64,000 nucleotides of DNA from Acinetobacter sp. S54 (GTDB taxonomy: Bacteria > Pseudomonadota > Gammaproteobacteria > Pseudomonadales > Moraxellaceae), in NCBI RefSeq assembly GCF_016624945.1, contig NZ_JACVUI010000008.1, positions 38,720 through 102,719 on the forward strand, read 5' to 3'. Below the pieces are notes generated by a model that was given only the letters and a program-made list of their open reading frames with translations, did no database searches and was not told where the DNA came from. A program made the translations under genes and the position numbers. Below are positions 19,802 to 27,576 of this stretch, piece after piece. The first letter of the stretch is position 1. Each line of letters opens with the position of its first letter.

Positions 19802-20974
19802 TTAGAGAGTACGAGAAATTAACTCTTTCATGATTTCATTAGTGCCTGCATAAATGCGGTTAGCTCGATTATCAATATAAGCACGAGCGATTGGGTATTC
19901 CAGCATATAGCCATAACCGCCATGAAGTTGTAAACAGTCATCGACTACTTTGGAAAACATATCTGAAATTTTATATTTCGCCGCTGCGGCTGCATCTATC
20001 CCTAAACGTTCTTCCAATTGTAATTGCATGCAACGGTCTAAGTAAGTTCTACAAAAGTCAATTTCTGTACGTAGTTCAGCCAGTTTAAAACGTGTATTCT
20101 GAAATGTTCCTATTGGCTTGCCAAAAGCCTTGCGGTCTTTGGTGTATTGAACAGTATGTGCAAACGCTGCTTCCGCCCCAGCTTGACAGATGATTGCGAC
20201 TAACATACGTTCCCATGCCAATTCTTTCATTAGCATCATAAAGCCCATGCCTTCCATACCAAGTAGGTTTTCTTTTGGAACACGGACATTGTCAAAAAAT
20301 AATTCGCAGGTATCCTGACCTTTCATGCCGATTTTATTGAGAGGCTTGCCTTTACTAAAGCCTGCACGATCGGCTTCAACAATAATTAAAGATAAATTGG
20401 CTGATCCCTTTTCATTATTGCCTGTTTTACATACGACAATCGCCATATCGCATAAATAGCCATTGGTGATAAAAATTTTTGAGCCATTGATGACATACTC
20501 ATCCCCCTCTAAAACAGCAGAAGTACGCACCCCTTGTAAATCTGAACCAGTTCCAGGTTCCGTCATGGCAATGGCAGTAACTGTCTCACCTGTCGCCATT
20601 TTTGGTAGCCACGTCTGTTTTTGTTCTTCATTGCCAAAATTATTAATGTAATTAGCAACGATATCAGAATGCAATGAAAATCCCGTACTAGAATCCATAG
20701 CATAAGCTTGTTCTTCAATTAAAATCATGCTGTATAAGCGATCTACTCCAGAACCTCCGTATTGTTCAGGCATCGTGGTACATAACAATCCCAAATCACC
20801 TGCCTTGTTCCATAAATCACGGTCAACATGTTGTTGTTTTTCATATTTTTCGATGTTTGGAACAACTTCCTTTTCATAAAATTTACGCACAGTTTCACGA
20901 AAGGCGTTATGCTCCTCATTAAAAAGATTGCGCTCAAGCATATTGGGAATTGGACGAATCGCACCTGATTGCAT
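19802..20974 (-). CDS. Acyl-CoA dehydrogenase, long-chain/isovaleryl type active site
   Basis: 390 residues, an FAD-dependent acyl-CoA dehydrogenase for the first step of beta-oxidation or a related oxidation. AMTEPGTGSD (136-145) and the QLHGGYGYMLEYPIAR segment (349-364) are family signatures. The usual catalytic Glu of medium-chain enzymes is replaced: the motif reads YAGTNEIMKEL with A376. Instead E255 in ELAWERML sits where long-chain and isovaleryl-CoA dehydrogenases place their base. The start at 20974 is ATG (MQSGAIRPIP), slightly extended over the family core. It is convergent with almA and divergent from sdhE; substrate chain length is not determined. Confidence 0.88.
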   Translation of the reverse strand: MQSGAIRPIPNMLERNLFNEEHNAFRETVRKFYEKEVVPNIEKYEKQQHVDRDLWNKAGDLGLLCTTMPEQYGGSGVDRLYSMILIEEQAYAMDSSTGFSLHSDIVANYINNFGNEEQKQTWLPKMATGETVTAIAMTEPGTGSDLQGVRTSAVLEGDEYVINGSKIFITNGYLCDMAIVVCKTGNNEKGSANLSLIIVEADRAGFSKGKPLNKIGMKGQDTCELFFDNVRVPKENLLGMEGMGFMMLMKELAWERMLVAIICQAGAEAAFAHTVQYTKDRKAFGKPIGTFQNTRFKLAELRTEIDFCRTYLDRCMQLQLEERLGIDAAAAAKYKISDMFSKVVDDCLQLHGGYGYMLEYPIARAYIDNRANRIYAGTNEIMKELISRTL

Positions 20975-21162
20975 TGTTGTTGTATCCTTGCAGTTTGTTT
21001 TACCAACAGAAAGTAAAAATCATATAGCTAAGGCAAACAATGGGATGAATGCTCAAAAGTTATATTGTGATGATGGATTTAGTCATTCGGGCAAATCAAT
21101 TGACCACAAATCAGTGCTGATCGGTTAAACTAGCGAAGTTTTTTATCGACTTGGGGAATCTA

Positions 21163-21420
21163 ATGTCTGAAGAACTCACCCTCGAAGAGCGTAAAGTGAT
21201 TTATCGTGCGCGACGCGGGCTTAAAGAAATTGATGTTTATTTTGATCCTTATGTCCGAAATCATTATCTGACAGCGGAAGCAGCAGAAAAAGCACTTTTT
21301 GCTGAATTAGTTGATCAGGAAGATCCAGATTTACTGGATTGGTTTATGGAAGTATCTGAACCACCGAAGCCAGAGCTCAAAACTTTTATTTTGAAGCTTA
21401 AGCATTACGTGCATGGTTAA
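21163..21420 (+). CDS. sdhE: FAD assembly factor SdhE
   Basis: 85 residues from ATG 21163 (MSEELTLEERKV). The open frame extends to TTG 21151, but GGGGA at 21153-21157 is the Shine-Dalgarno for 21163. SdhE promotes covalent flavinylation of succinate dehydrogenase SdhA. The defining RGxxE motif is R18-G19-L20-K21-E22 in RARRGLKEID. Its end overlaps the ygfX-like gene by 8 bp, the known sdhE-ygfX pairing. Confidence 0.92.
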   Translation: MSEELTLEERKVIYRARRGLKEIDVYFDPYVRNHYLTAEAAEKALFAELVDQEDPDLLDWFMEVSEPPKPELKTFILKLKHYVHG

Positions 21421-21796
21421 TCATCAATTTCAACTGAAACGCAGCTTGCTTGCCCTGTTGTTTCAGTTGGGAATGTTGTTACTGATCGGAATCATCTGGT
21501 TCCATCTTTTTCCTTTTTATATTTTTTTGATTGGAACTTTTTTGGCAATTATTGCCTATACAATGTATTTGAAGCGTCCAAAAATGTGGGCTTTGGCTTA
21601 TCTGGATCAACATCTTTGGTCAATTCAATGGTCAAATCAAGAGCAGATTGAACAATCACAGCTTTACAAAGTGGTAGATCACCATATTTATATCGTTCTG
21701 CATTTTTATCAAAATAACAATTCATACATAATTTGGCGTGATCAAGTTAGCTTAAATGAATGGAAACAGCTTAAAGTTATGGCAAAGTTGTTCTAA
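21413..21796 (+). CDS. YgfX-like small inner membrane protein
   Basis: 127 residues. Two adjacent hydrophobic segments (about 12-30 and 33-50) are followed by a cytoplasmic beta-rich tail with WALAYLDQHLW and IIWRDQV. This is the shape and position of YgfX/CptA, encoded with SdhE in many gammaproteobacteria. YgfX was proposed as a toxin paired with SdhE/YgfY, but that role is disputed. It overlaps sdhE by 8 bp and so is translationally coupled. Similarity is structural rather than strong in sequence. Confidence 0.7.
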   Translation: MVNHQFQLKRSLLALLFQLGMLLLIGIIWFHLFPFYIFLIGTFLAIIAYTMYLKRPKMWALAYLDQHLWSIQWSNQEQIEQSQLYKVVDHHIYIVLHFYQNNNSYIIWRDQVSLNEWKQLKVMAKLF

Positions 21797-21881
21797 TTGT
21801 TAAACAATTTTAAAACCTGTATTAAATTTAAAATTATTTAAAAACATATAGTTATTGTAAAAAATCTAAGAAATTAATCAT

Positions 21882-21952
21882 ATTGTCTGATCAAATTATT
21901 GAAAAAATCTTAAATCAAATGATTGTCTGACAATTTTATCGTTATGTATAAA
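21882..21952 (+). promoter_or_regulatory. Promoter and paired ATTGTCTGA repeats before the microprotein gene
   Basis: ATTGTCTGA occurs at 21882-21890 and again at 21922-21930, exactly 40 bp apart. The second lies in an 11 bp palindrome TTGTCTGACAA (21923-21933). TTGTCT at 21923-21928 and TATAAA at 21947-21952 (18 bp spacer) form a plausible promoter, so the palindrome would cover the -35. The rest of 21797-21880 is AT-rich with no other feature that I can support. Confidence 0.45.
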
Positions 21953-22003
21953 TTACATCGGTTAAAGTACAAACACCAACGTAAAGTGTGAAGGAGGTCA
22001 GAA

Positions 22004-22111
22004 ATGATCGATATTCCAACGTGGTTGTTTCCAGTCATTGCTTTTGTTTTGGCAGTGGTTATAGGACGAGCAGGAACTTTACTCAGGGATTATATTGAAC
22101 ACCATCAATAA
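22004..22111 (+). CDS. Putative 35-residue membrane microprotein
   Basis: ATG 22004 to TAA 22111 encodes 35 residues starting MIDIPTWLFPV and ending DYIEHHQ. A near-perfect Shine-Dalgarno AAGGAGGT lies at 21991-21998, ideally spaced. Residues about 7-21 are a single hydrophobic helix, followed by a charged tail (GRAGTLLRDYIEHHQ). The gene has a promoter candidate at 21923-21952 and its own terminator at 22141-22180, so it looks like an independent transcription unit. I do not recognise the family. It could be a small membrane subunit, a regulator of a membrane complex, or a type I toxin-like peptide. Confidence 0.65.
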   Translation: MIDIPTWLFPVIAFVLAVVIGRAGTLLRDYIEHHQ

Positions 22112-22140
22112 ATAAGAGTACAACCCATTCTCCAGTTAAT

Positions 22141-22180
22141 AAGTAGCATGTGCTGAACCGTCGCAATGCTACTTTTTTTT
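22141..22180 (+). terminator. Terminator of the microprotein gene
   Basis: AAGTAGCAT at 22141-22149 pairs with ATGCTACTT at 22166-22174, followed by a run of eight T residues to 22180. A 160 bp AT-rich gap follows, ending at the lipoprotein gene. Confidence 0.85.
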
Positions 22181-22340
22181 GCCTAAAATTTATGTAAAAA
22201 CTATAAAAGTGCCAATTTTTCCATCATTTATTTATGTCATATTACGGGATTAATATTAGAGTAATTGCTCTTTTATTCGGATTGTGCATCTGATAAGGTA
22301 CAACCCAAAGGAAAAATAAAATGATTTCGAGGGATAGGAA

Positions 22341-23441
22341 ATGCCAAAAATATTCAAAATAGGTCAGGGTTTGGCCGTTGCGGTTCTTGCCTCATCTGTA
22401 TTATCTGGATGTTCTTATGTGGTCAAATCAGGTGCCAATGTTGCCTTGAATTTTAGTGAAAATCATATCGTTCCACCTATTTTGGCAATGGGTGATGTGG
22501 ATATGATTTGTAATTCTGGAAATGCTTTAACACCTGCCATTATGGCCACCAAAGATATGGGAGCTGACCCAACTAATATGGCAGTTTTGCTGTATGCAGG
22601 TGCGGGTATGTGTGCAGAAAATCAGGCACTTGAAGCTGAATTACATTATTTAAGAGCTTCAAAAGCTGGACAAGTTACAGAAGCGCAAGATGCTCGTATA
22701 GAACAAAAACGCTGGGCAGCCGTTGCAGCGCAACGTCAGTATAATGGCTATCAACTATTTGCTGAACGTTGGGAGAAAAAATACAAGTATCATTTGGGCG
22801 AATCTTGTCCGAAGATGCGTAGTGACAAGGATCAATTGACTTATCTGCTTGGGTTATTAAGTGGTTTACAGGCAGTGACCAATGACATCAATTCTGGTGG
22901 GGATGTCAATGTTCCAAAAGATATTGCAGGGATCGTTGAACGTAGTATGGCATGTTTGGATAATACCAAATATTGGGGTGTGCCGAATGCAACTCGTGCT
23001 GTTATCTGGACTTTGTTACCAGGGGCTGATGAAGGCAAGCCTGATCCATATGTAACACTTAAGCAGTCTATGCAGATTGGAGAGCAAAAGGGAGTACGTT
23101 TATCGCATGCTTTATATGCGGTGGCGGCTCAGGCGAGTGGAGATGACAATAAAATTCGCGATGCGCTTAGATCGTATGCCGAATCCCGTGGTGATGATAA
23201 ACCTGTAAATCCAAATTTTAGATTATTGGATGCTATGGGCGGTGTGATGGTACGTGGTATTTCTGATCGTTACTGGACTGAAAATACGGGCGTGCGTACA
23301 GGTGATGGTGGTATGTCCACATTCTGGGATGAAAGTGGCAAAACTTCTTCAGAATTGGAAGATTTATTTAACGATAGTGGTACAGATACCAGCAGTACAG
23401 ATACACCACCAAGCACAACTGAGGAAAAGCCAGCTGAATAA
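22341..23441 (+). CDS. TatT-like lipoprotein of a TRAP-type locus
   Basis: 366 residues with a lipoprotein signal peptide and lipobox LSGC, acylated C24. The body is helical (SYVVKSGANVALNF, then repeated Ala-rich helices), compatible with the TPR-like fold of TatT proteins, periplasmic partners of TRAP transporters. The last 35 residues are a Ser/Thr/Asp/Pro-rich low-complexity tail. It is followed by a rhomboid protease and a fused TRAP permease, which supports the assignment. A short frame at 22321-22362 overlaps the start. Family assignment rests on context plus general shape. Confidence 0.6.
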   Translation: MPKIFKIGQGLAVAVLASSVLSGCSYVVKSGANVALNFSENHIVPPILAMGDVDMICNSGNALTPAIMATKDMGADPTNMAVLLYAGAGMCAENQALEAELHYLRASKAGQVTEAQDARIEQKRWAAVAAQRQYNGYQLFAERWEKKYKYHLGESCPKMRSDKDQLTYLLGLLSGLQAVTNDINSGGDVNVPKDIAGIVERSMACLDNTKYWGVPNATRAVIWTLLPGADEGKPDPYVTLKQSMQIGEQKGVRLSHALYAVAAQASGDDNKIRDALRSYAESRGDDKPVNPNFRLLDAMGGVMVRGISDRYWTENTGVRTGDGGMSTFWDESGKTSSELEDLFNDSGTDTSSTDTPPSTTEEKPAE

Positions 23442-23555
23442 ACTCGGCAGACAAAAAGTGTAAATCGTAGAACTGGATATTTTGATTTATAGTGGAGGGG
23501 ATAAGGCTGTTTAATAACGCTTTGTCCCTTTTGTGCATGTGAATGGAGGCGGATC

Positions 23556-24149
23556 ATGAAAGATGAGGATCTCATTAAAAAAGTGATTTTTGTCGCTGTA
23601 TGTATTTCCATTTCGGCATGTTTGCAGGTGTTTTCAGATGTCTTTATTTATTGGCGCCCTGCGCTATTAACAGAGTTTTGGCGATTATGGACAGCGCATT
23701 GGGTGCATGTCGGCTGGATACATTTTCTGCTCAATATGTTGGCATTTGGCTGTTTGCCTTTTATTTTTCCGCATGCCCGAACACGACATATGATGTTGTT
23801 ACTACTCGTTTTATCGCCTTTTATTAGTCTGATTTTTTATTTCTTTATGCCACATATCGAGGCTTATGCCGGGCTTTCAGGGGTATTACATGGTATGTAT
23901 GTTGCTGTTGCTATCGTATATTTGAAATATCCCAAAGAACGTAATTTCGCTATGTTAGTGATTGCTTTAATTGTCATTAAAATCATTTGGGAAAATACAT
24001 GGGGCAATAGCCGTACAGCACAATTGATCGGTAGCCCAATATTAGTTGAAGCACATTGGTTAGGGGCCTTAGGGGGATTATTATCAGGAATGGCCTATTT
24101 ATTCAAACAAAAGTTAAAATGCGAAAAAGTTGACAAAATAAACCGCTAA
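23556..24149 (+). CDS. rrtA: Rhomboid protease of the rhombosortase type
   Basis: 197 residues with about six membrane segments. The rhomboid catalytic serine is S108 in AGLSGVLHG, and the catalytic histidine is H167 in EAHWLGALGGL. The HWVHVGWIHFLLN stretch (48-60) matches rhombosortase family members, which cleave C-terminal GlyGly-CTERM sorting tags on secreted proteins. Acinetobacter is known to carry such enzymes. No protein in the window shows a GlyGly-CTERM tail, so its substrate lies elsewhere. It lies between the TatT-like and TRAP genes, same strand, with gaps of 114 and 156 bp. Confidence 0.82.
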   Translation: MKDEDLIKKVIFVAVCISISACLQVFSDVFIYWRPALLTEFWRLWTAHWVHVGWIHFLLNMLAFGCLPFIFPHARTRHMMLLLLVLSPFISLIFYFFMPHIEAYAGLSGVLHGMYVAVAIVYLKYPKERNFAMLVIALIVIKIIWENTWGNSRTAQLIGSPILVEAHWLGALGGLLSGMAYLFKQKLKCEKVDKINR

Positions 24150-24305
24150 AAATTGTGATCAAGCCATTCTTTAATGGAAAGGTATGTTGCAAATTTAAAC
24201 AATGGAAAAGGACTGCAATGGGGGATGGAATAACCTATTGCCAAGGAGAGATTACTTAAAACTATCGCTGGTTTTGGGTAATGCTGCAAAAGAACTGGAA
24301 AAGAC

Positions 24306-26504
24306 ATGCAAGAAAATCAAGAAAATAGATCTGGCCTGGGGTTTCTGGGTTATATCTGGAACGAATGGATTTCAACATACGTCATCCTCATTATGTTATT
24401 ACTGACCCTGATTATTGGAACAGGTGAAATGATCCATGGTCAGATGTTACGGATGGGAGAGCGTTTATATGGTGATCCCGCAGTCGGGATGCAATATTCC
24501 TTTTTACGTGCTGAACCACAAAAACCAGAGTGTGAACGCCATCCAAATATAGATGCGCAGGTTCAGCAACAGATGCAGGCCAATAAACACGATGAGTTTG
24601 CTGACTTTTTTGGTGCAGCATCTGAGTCTGATGTTCGTGCTTCATTGTTAGCAGCACAACAACTTTGTGAAGAAAAACATCAGTTTTACGATAAGGCAAT
24701 GAAGCATATTGAATCGCATCCATCGCTTCGTGCTTATCGAACTATGGAAACCACTTTCTTTGGTATCTTTAAATTTGGTACAGAGAATCGTACGATTTTC
24801 CTGCTGGTTATGGTGTTCTTTGCAGCCATTACCGCTAGCTTGAAAATTCACCATATTGGCTTGCGTAGTCCAAAAACCCGAATTGATTTCCGTGTCTATT
24901 CTGTAGCAATGGTTTTGGGTAATGCTTTATTAACTGCTTCTACAATTAGCCAATATCGTTCCCTGATCAATTCTGGTGTTGCATTGACTACAGAAACACT
25001 GGTCATTGCATGGTTGTGGATGGGACTATTTGGTATTTTGACCTTAATTAGTCTTTATCAGTTGTTCAGGATTCCGAAAACAGCTCAACCTGGTGGGAAT
25101 TTTGGTTTAGCATTACTCAGTGTGCCCTTATATGCTTTTATGTCAATTTTGACAGGCATAGCATTTACCTTCTTTATGGATTATCCAATGGGGCAAGGGA
25201 TTTATTTGAGTATTCTGGTCGAATTCTCAGGGATCTTCTTGAATTTGGCGTTATTTATCTGGGCGGGTATGTTATTGACTCAGACTCGTGTGATGGACCT
25301 GTTCCTGAACATTCTGCGTCCTTGGAACCTTGCACCTGAAACATTGACTTGGTTAATTCTTTTAGCAGCAGCTATTCCTACCGCTTACACAGGCGCATCG
25401 GGTATTTTCGTTATTGCAGCTGGTGCGATTATTTATAAAGAAGTCTGGAATTCGGGAGCACGTCGTCAGTATGCATTGGCTGTTTCTGCAATGTCAGGCT
25501 CGTTGGGTGTGGTGATTCGTCCATGTCTATTGGTTGTTTTGATCGCAATGCTAGATAGTCGTCATGTGACTTCGGATGAATTATTTGATCATGGTTTTTA
25601 TGTTTTCTGGCTGACGGCATTTATTTTCCTAGGTGTATCGTTGCTGTTAGCTGAAACTAAATTCCGCGTGAATTCACCTAAAGTGGCTGTGCCAGGTATG
25701 CTACGTGCGTTGATACCTGTTATTCCTTATATTGTTATTACTGTTGTGGTGTTAGCGTTTTATAAGTATGGTTTAGATACAAGTATGAACGAATTCACCG
25801 CACCTGTAATTTTACCTCTGGTGCTAATCGCGATTATTTTGTTTGATAAGTTGCGTAAAGAACCTGAACATTTACCTCAAGTGCAAGCGCATGAGTCTTT
25901 GATTAAGCAACATGAACAGGATTCGCCATACTTGCGTGAGCATGGTGCACAAAGTACTCAGTACCGTCGTGGTTTTTTTGGTTCAATGCACTTTGCCACT
26001 GCAGAAACAGTAGGACATATCGGTGCGTTAATTATTCTAATGGCACTTTCTGCAAGTGTTGGTGGACTAATCGAACGTACCGAGATTGTGGAATATTTGC
26101 CGACACATTTGGGCAGTATTTATATTTCATTGTTCTTTATTGCGATGTTGCTAGCATTAATTGGTATGTGTACCGATCCATTTGGTGCAGTGATTTTAGT
26201 GGCTGCGACTATTGCACCTGTGGCTTATGAAAATGGCATTCATCCTATTCATTTCTGGATGATTGTATTGGTTGCATTTGAATTGGGTTATGTTACTCCA
26301 CCAGTGGCGCTCAATCATCTATTGACGAGGTTGTCAGTAGGAGACGAAGAAGTCGCGGCGGCAGATCGCGAAGCCAAAGAAAAATATACCAGTTTCTATT
26401 ATCGTTATGAACGCTGGTTATTACCGATCATGGTGTTATTCCCAGCTTTAATGATTGTGACCTTTGCGCCTTATATCTTTAAGATGTTTGGTTGGTATCA
26501 TTAA
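24306..26504 (+). CDS. Fused TRAP transporter permease (DctQ-like plus DctM-like)
   Basis: 732 residues, much longer than a usual DctM of about 430. Residues about 22-42 are a first membrane helix. A periplasmic segment follows (about 43-155, with PECERHP and LCEEKHQFYDKAMKH). A DctQ-like membrane region spans about 160-260, and a DctM-type multi-helix region then runs to the end. The DctM hallmark VAFELGYVTPPVALNHLL lies near residue 660. Such TRAP systems use a sodium gradient and a periplasmic binding protein to import organic acids. No binding protein gene is nearby, and the substrate is unknown. Confidence 0.82.
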   Translation: MQENQENRSGLGFLGYIWNEWISTYVILIMLLLTLIIGTGEMIHGQMLRMGERLYGDPAVGMQYSFLRAEPQKPECERHPNIDAQVQQQMQANKHDEFADFFGAASESDVRASLLAAQQLCEEKHQFYDKAMKHIESHPSLRAYRTMETTFFGIFKFGTENRTIFLLVMVFFAAITASLKIHHIGLRSPKTRIDFRVYSVAMVLGNALLTASTISQYRSLINSGVALTTETLVIAWLWMGLFGILTLISLYQLFRIPKTAQPGGNFGLALLSVPLYAFMSILTGIAFTFFMDYPMGQGIYLSILVEFSGIFLNLALFIWAGMLLTQTRVMDLFLNILRPWNLAPETLTWLILLAAAIPTAYTGASGIFVIAAGAIIYKEVWNSGARRQYALAVSAMSGSLGVVIRPCLLVVLIAMLDSRHVTSDELFDHGFYVFWLTAFIFLGVSLLLAETKFRVNSPKVAVPGMLRALIPVIPYIVITVVVLAFYKYGLDTSMNEFTAPVILPLVLIAIILFDKLRKEPEHLPQVQAHESLIKQHEQDSPYLREHGAQSTQYRRGFFGSMHFATAETVGHIGALIILMALSASVGGLIERTEIVEYLPTHLGSIYISLFFIAMLLALIGMCTDPFGAVILVAATIAPVAYENGIHPIHFWMIVLVAFELGYVTPPVALNHLLTRLSVGDEEVAAADREAKEKYTSFYYRYERWLLPIMVLFPALMIVTFAPYIFKMFGWYH

Positions 26505-26531
26505 TTAGAATATCCATCTTATTTAAACATT

Positions 26532-26555
26532 AAAGCACCTTCGGGTGCTTTATTT
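26532..26555 (+). terminator. Terminator after the TRAP permease
   Basis: AAAGCACC at 26532-26539 and GGTGCTTT at 26544-26551 close on a stable TTCG tetraloop, followed by TATTTATT. Confidence 0.85.
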
Positions 26556-26873
26556 ATTGGAGGCTAGTAATCATGAGAATAATTAAATCATTATGCATAG
26601 ATCAATTCATCATTAAAACTTCAGTTATCAGCCAATCACTTGCCTTATACCATCGAATATTTGATTAATATAAAAAAGGAGTTTAGTGACTTTTTAGGTC
26701 TTTATACAATTGGCTTACTATGTACCAAGAAAAACGATAAAAGAGTGATTGTGTCTCTAGACTTTAAAGATAGAAGCGTAAGTGTTTTATCTAGGACATC
26801 ACGTGAACGAGAAATAGCGGATAAAGATAATCGGGCAAGTGAGTGACCCGCCCAATTCTGAAATCTAAAGAAA
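26556..26873. other. Gene-poor stretch with a degenerate reading frame
   Basis: No gene I can support. A frame from ATG 26573 (MRIIKSLCIDQF) stops after 31 codons. A second frame from TTG 26640 to 26846 gives 68 residues (KKEFSDFLGLYTIGLLC core) without a convincing start or Shine-Dalgarno. The two could be parts of one decayed gene joined by a frameshift, but I recognise neither. Confidence 0.3.
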
Positions 26874-27311
26874 TTATTTTTGCTCGGCGAGTTGAGCTTC
26901 AAGTAACTTCACTTGTTCCTGTTTTAGCTTAATCAACGTATCGGCATCCTGATGTTGAGCTTTTAACGTTGATTGCTGTTCTTTAAGCTGAGCTTGAATA
27001 TCATCAAGTTTAGCGACTTCCTCTTTTGCAAGAGAGGCTTGATCAGGAACGGGTGTTTTTAGAATTGATTCATCAATTAAAGCATGAGGCGCGGGCTCAC
27101 TTTCCGCAGATGAATCGGCAGGAAAAGCGGGTTTTGTTTCTGGTTTGGATACAGGAGTCTGTGCTTCAACTGCCTGTGTGGTGGTTTGCACGGACTTAGT
27201 CTGACTTTCAGCAAAAAACCATTGTGCAGCAAAAAATAGCAACACAAGAATGCTGATTCCCCCAATAATGATCCATAACAAACGAGAGTTATGGCGTTGT
27301 TCTAACGTCAT
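26874..27311 (-). CDS. Membrane-anchored coiled-coil protein, function unknown
   Basis: 145 residues. One N-terminal membrane helix (about 11-33, LLWIIIGGISILVLLFFAA) is followed by a Pro/Thr/Glu-rich linker (35-90), then a charged coiled coil (about 92-145) with Gln/Lys/Glu heptads. Topology is likely N-in with a periplasmic coil. It starts 12 bp after the yheV stop, so it probably belongs to the prlC-yheV transcript. No family recognised. Confidence 0.7.
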   Translation of the reverse strand: MTLEQRHNSRLLWIIIGGISILVLLFFAAQWFFAESQTKSVQTTTQAVEAQTPVSKPETKPAFPADSSAESEPAPHALIDESILKTPVPDQASLAKEEVAKLDDIQAQLKEQQSTLKAQHQDADTLIKLKQEQVKLLEAQLAEQK

Positions 27312-27323
27312 TGCTTAAGCCTT

Positions 27324-27533
27324 TTATTTTGAACGACGTGGTTTGAATTGTATCACTCCGACTTCATCAGCGACCGCTGGTACATCAGGCTCTTCAACAT
27401 GAGTAGGGCGATTTTCACTATAGTCACATTCGATACATTCAATCCATTCGTCGTCGTTTGTGGTTAGCATGACAATCCGATCTGCGGCACCGCATTTTGG
27501 ACATTTAGCACCTGCAATAAACCGACGTTTCAT
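27324..27533 (-). CDS. yheV: YheV-like zinc-ribbon protein
   Basis: 69 residues from ATG 27533 (MKRRFIAGAKCPKCGAADR). A longer frame to 27659 exists but would overlap the end of prlC by 83 bp. AGGAAG upstream of 27533 supports the shorter form. The four cysteines are C11, C14, C33 and C36 (CPKC and CIEC), a zinc ribbon typical of the YheV/DUF2387 family. Function is not established. Confidence 0.85.
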   Translation of the reverse strand: MKRRFIAGAKCPKCGAADRIVMLTTNDDEWIECIECDYSENRPTHVEEPDVPAVADEVGVIQFKPRRSK

Positions 27534-27576
27534 TTTGTCACTTCCTAACCACTTACGAACAATTTTGACGCTTAGT

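Noticed and set aside
21413..22111. Toxin-antitoxin system made of ygfX and the microprotein
   Set aside because: ygfX is coupled to sdhE, not to the microprotein, and a terminator-promoter break separates them. The toxin role of YgfX itself is disputed.
24202..24405. 67-codon frame between the rhomboid and TRAP genes
   Set aside because: It overlaps the TRAP start by 100 bp in another frame, and the translation shows no domain or plausible signal; the TRAP start at 24306 is better supported.
26640..26846. 68-codon frame in the gap after the TRAP terminator
   Set aside because: TTG start without Shine-Dalgarno and no recognisable similarity; recorded only as a possible remnant in the gene-poor stretch.
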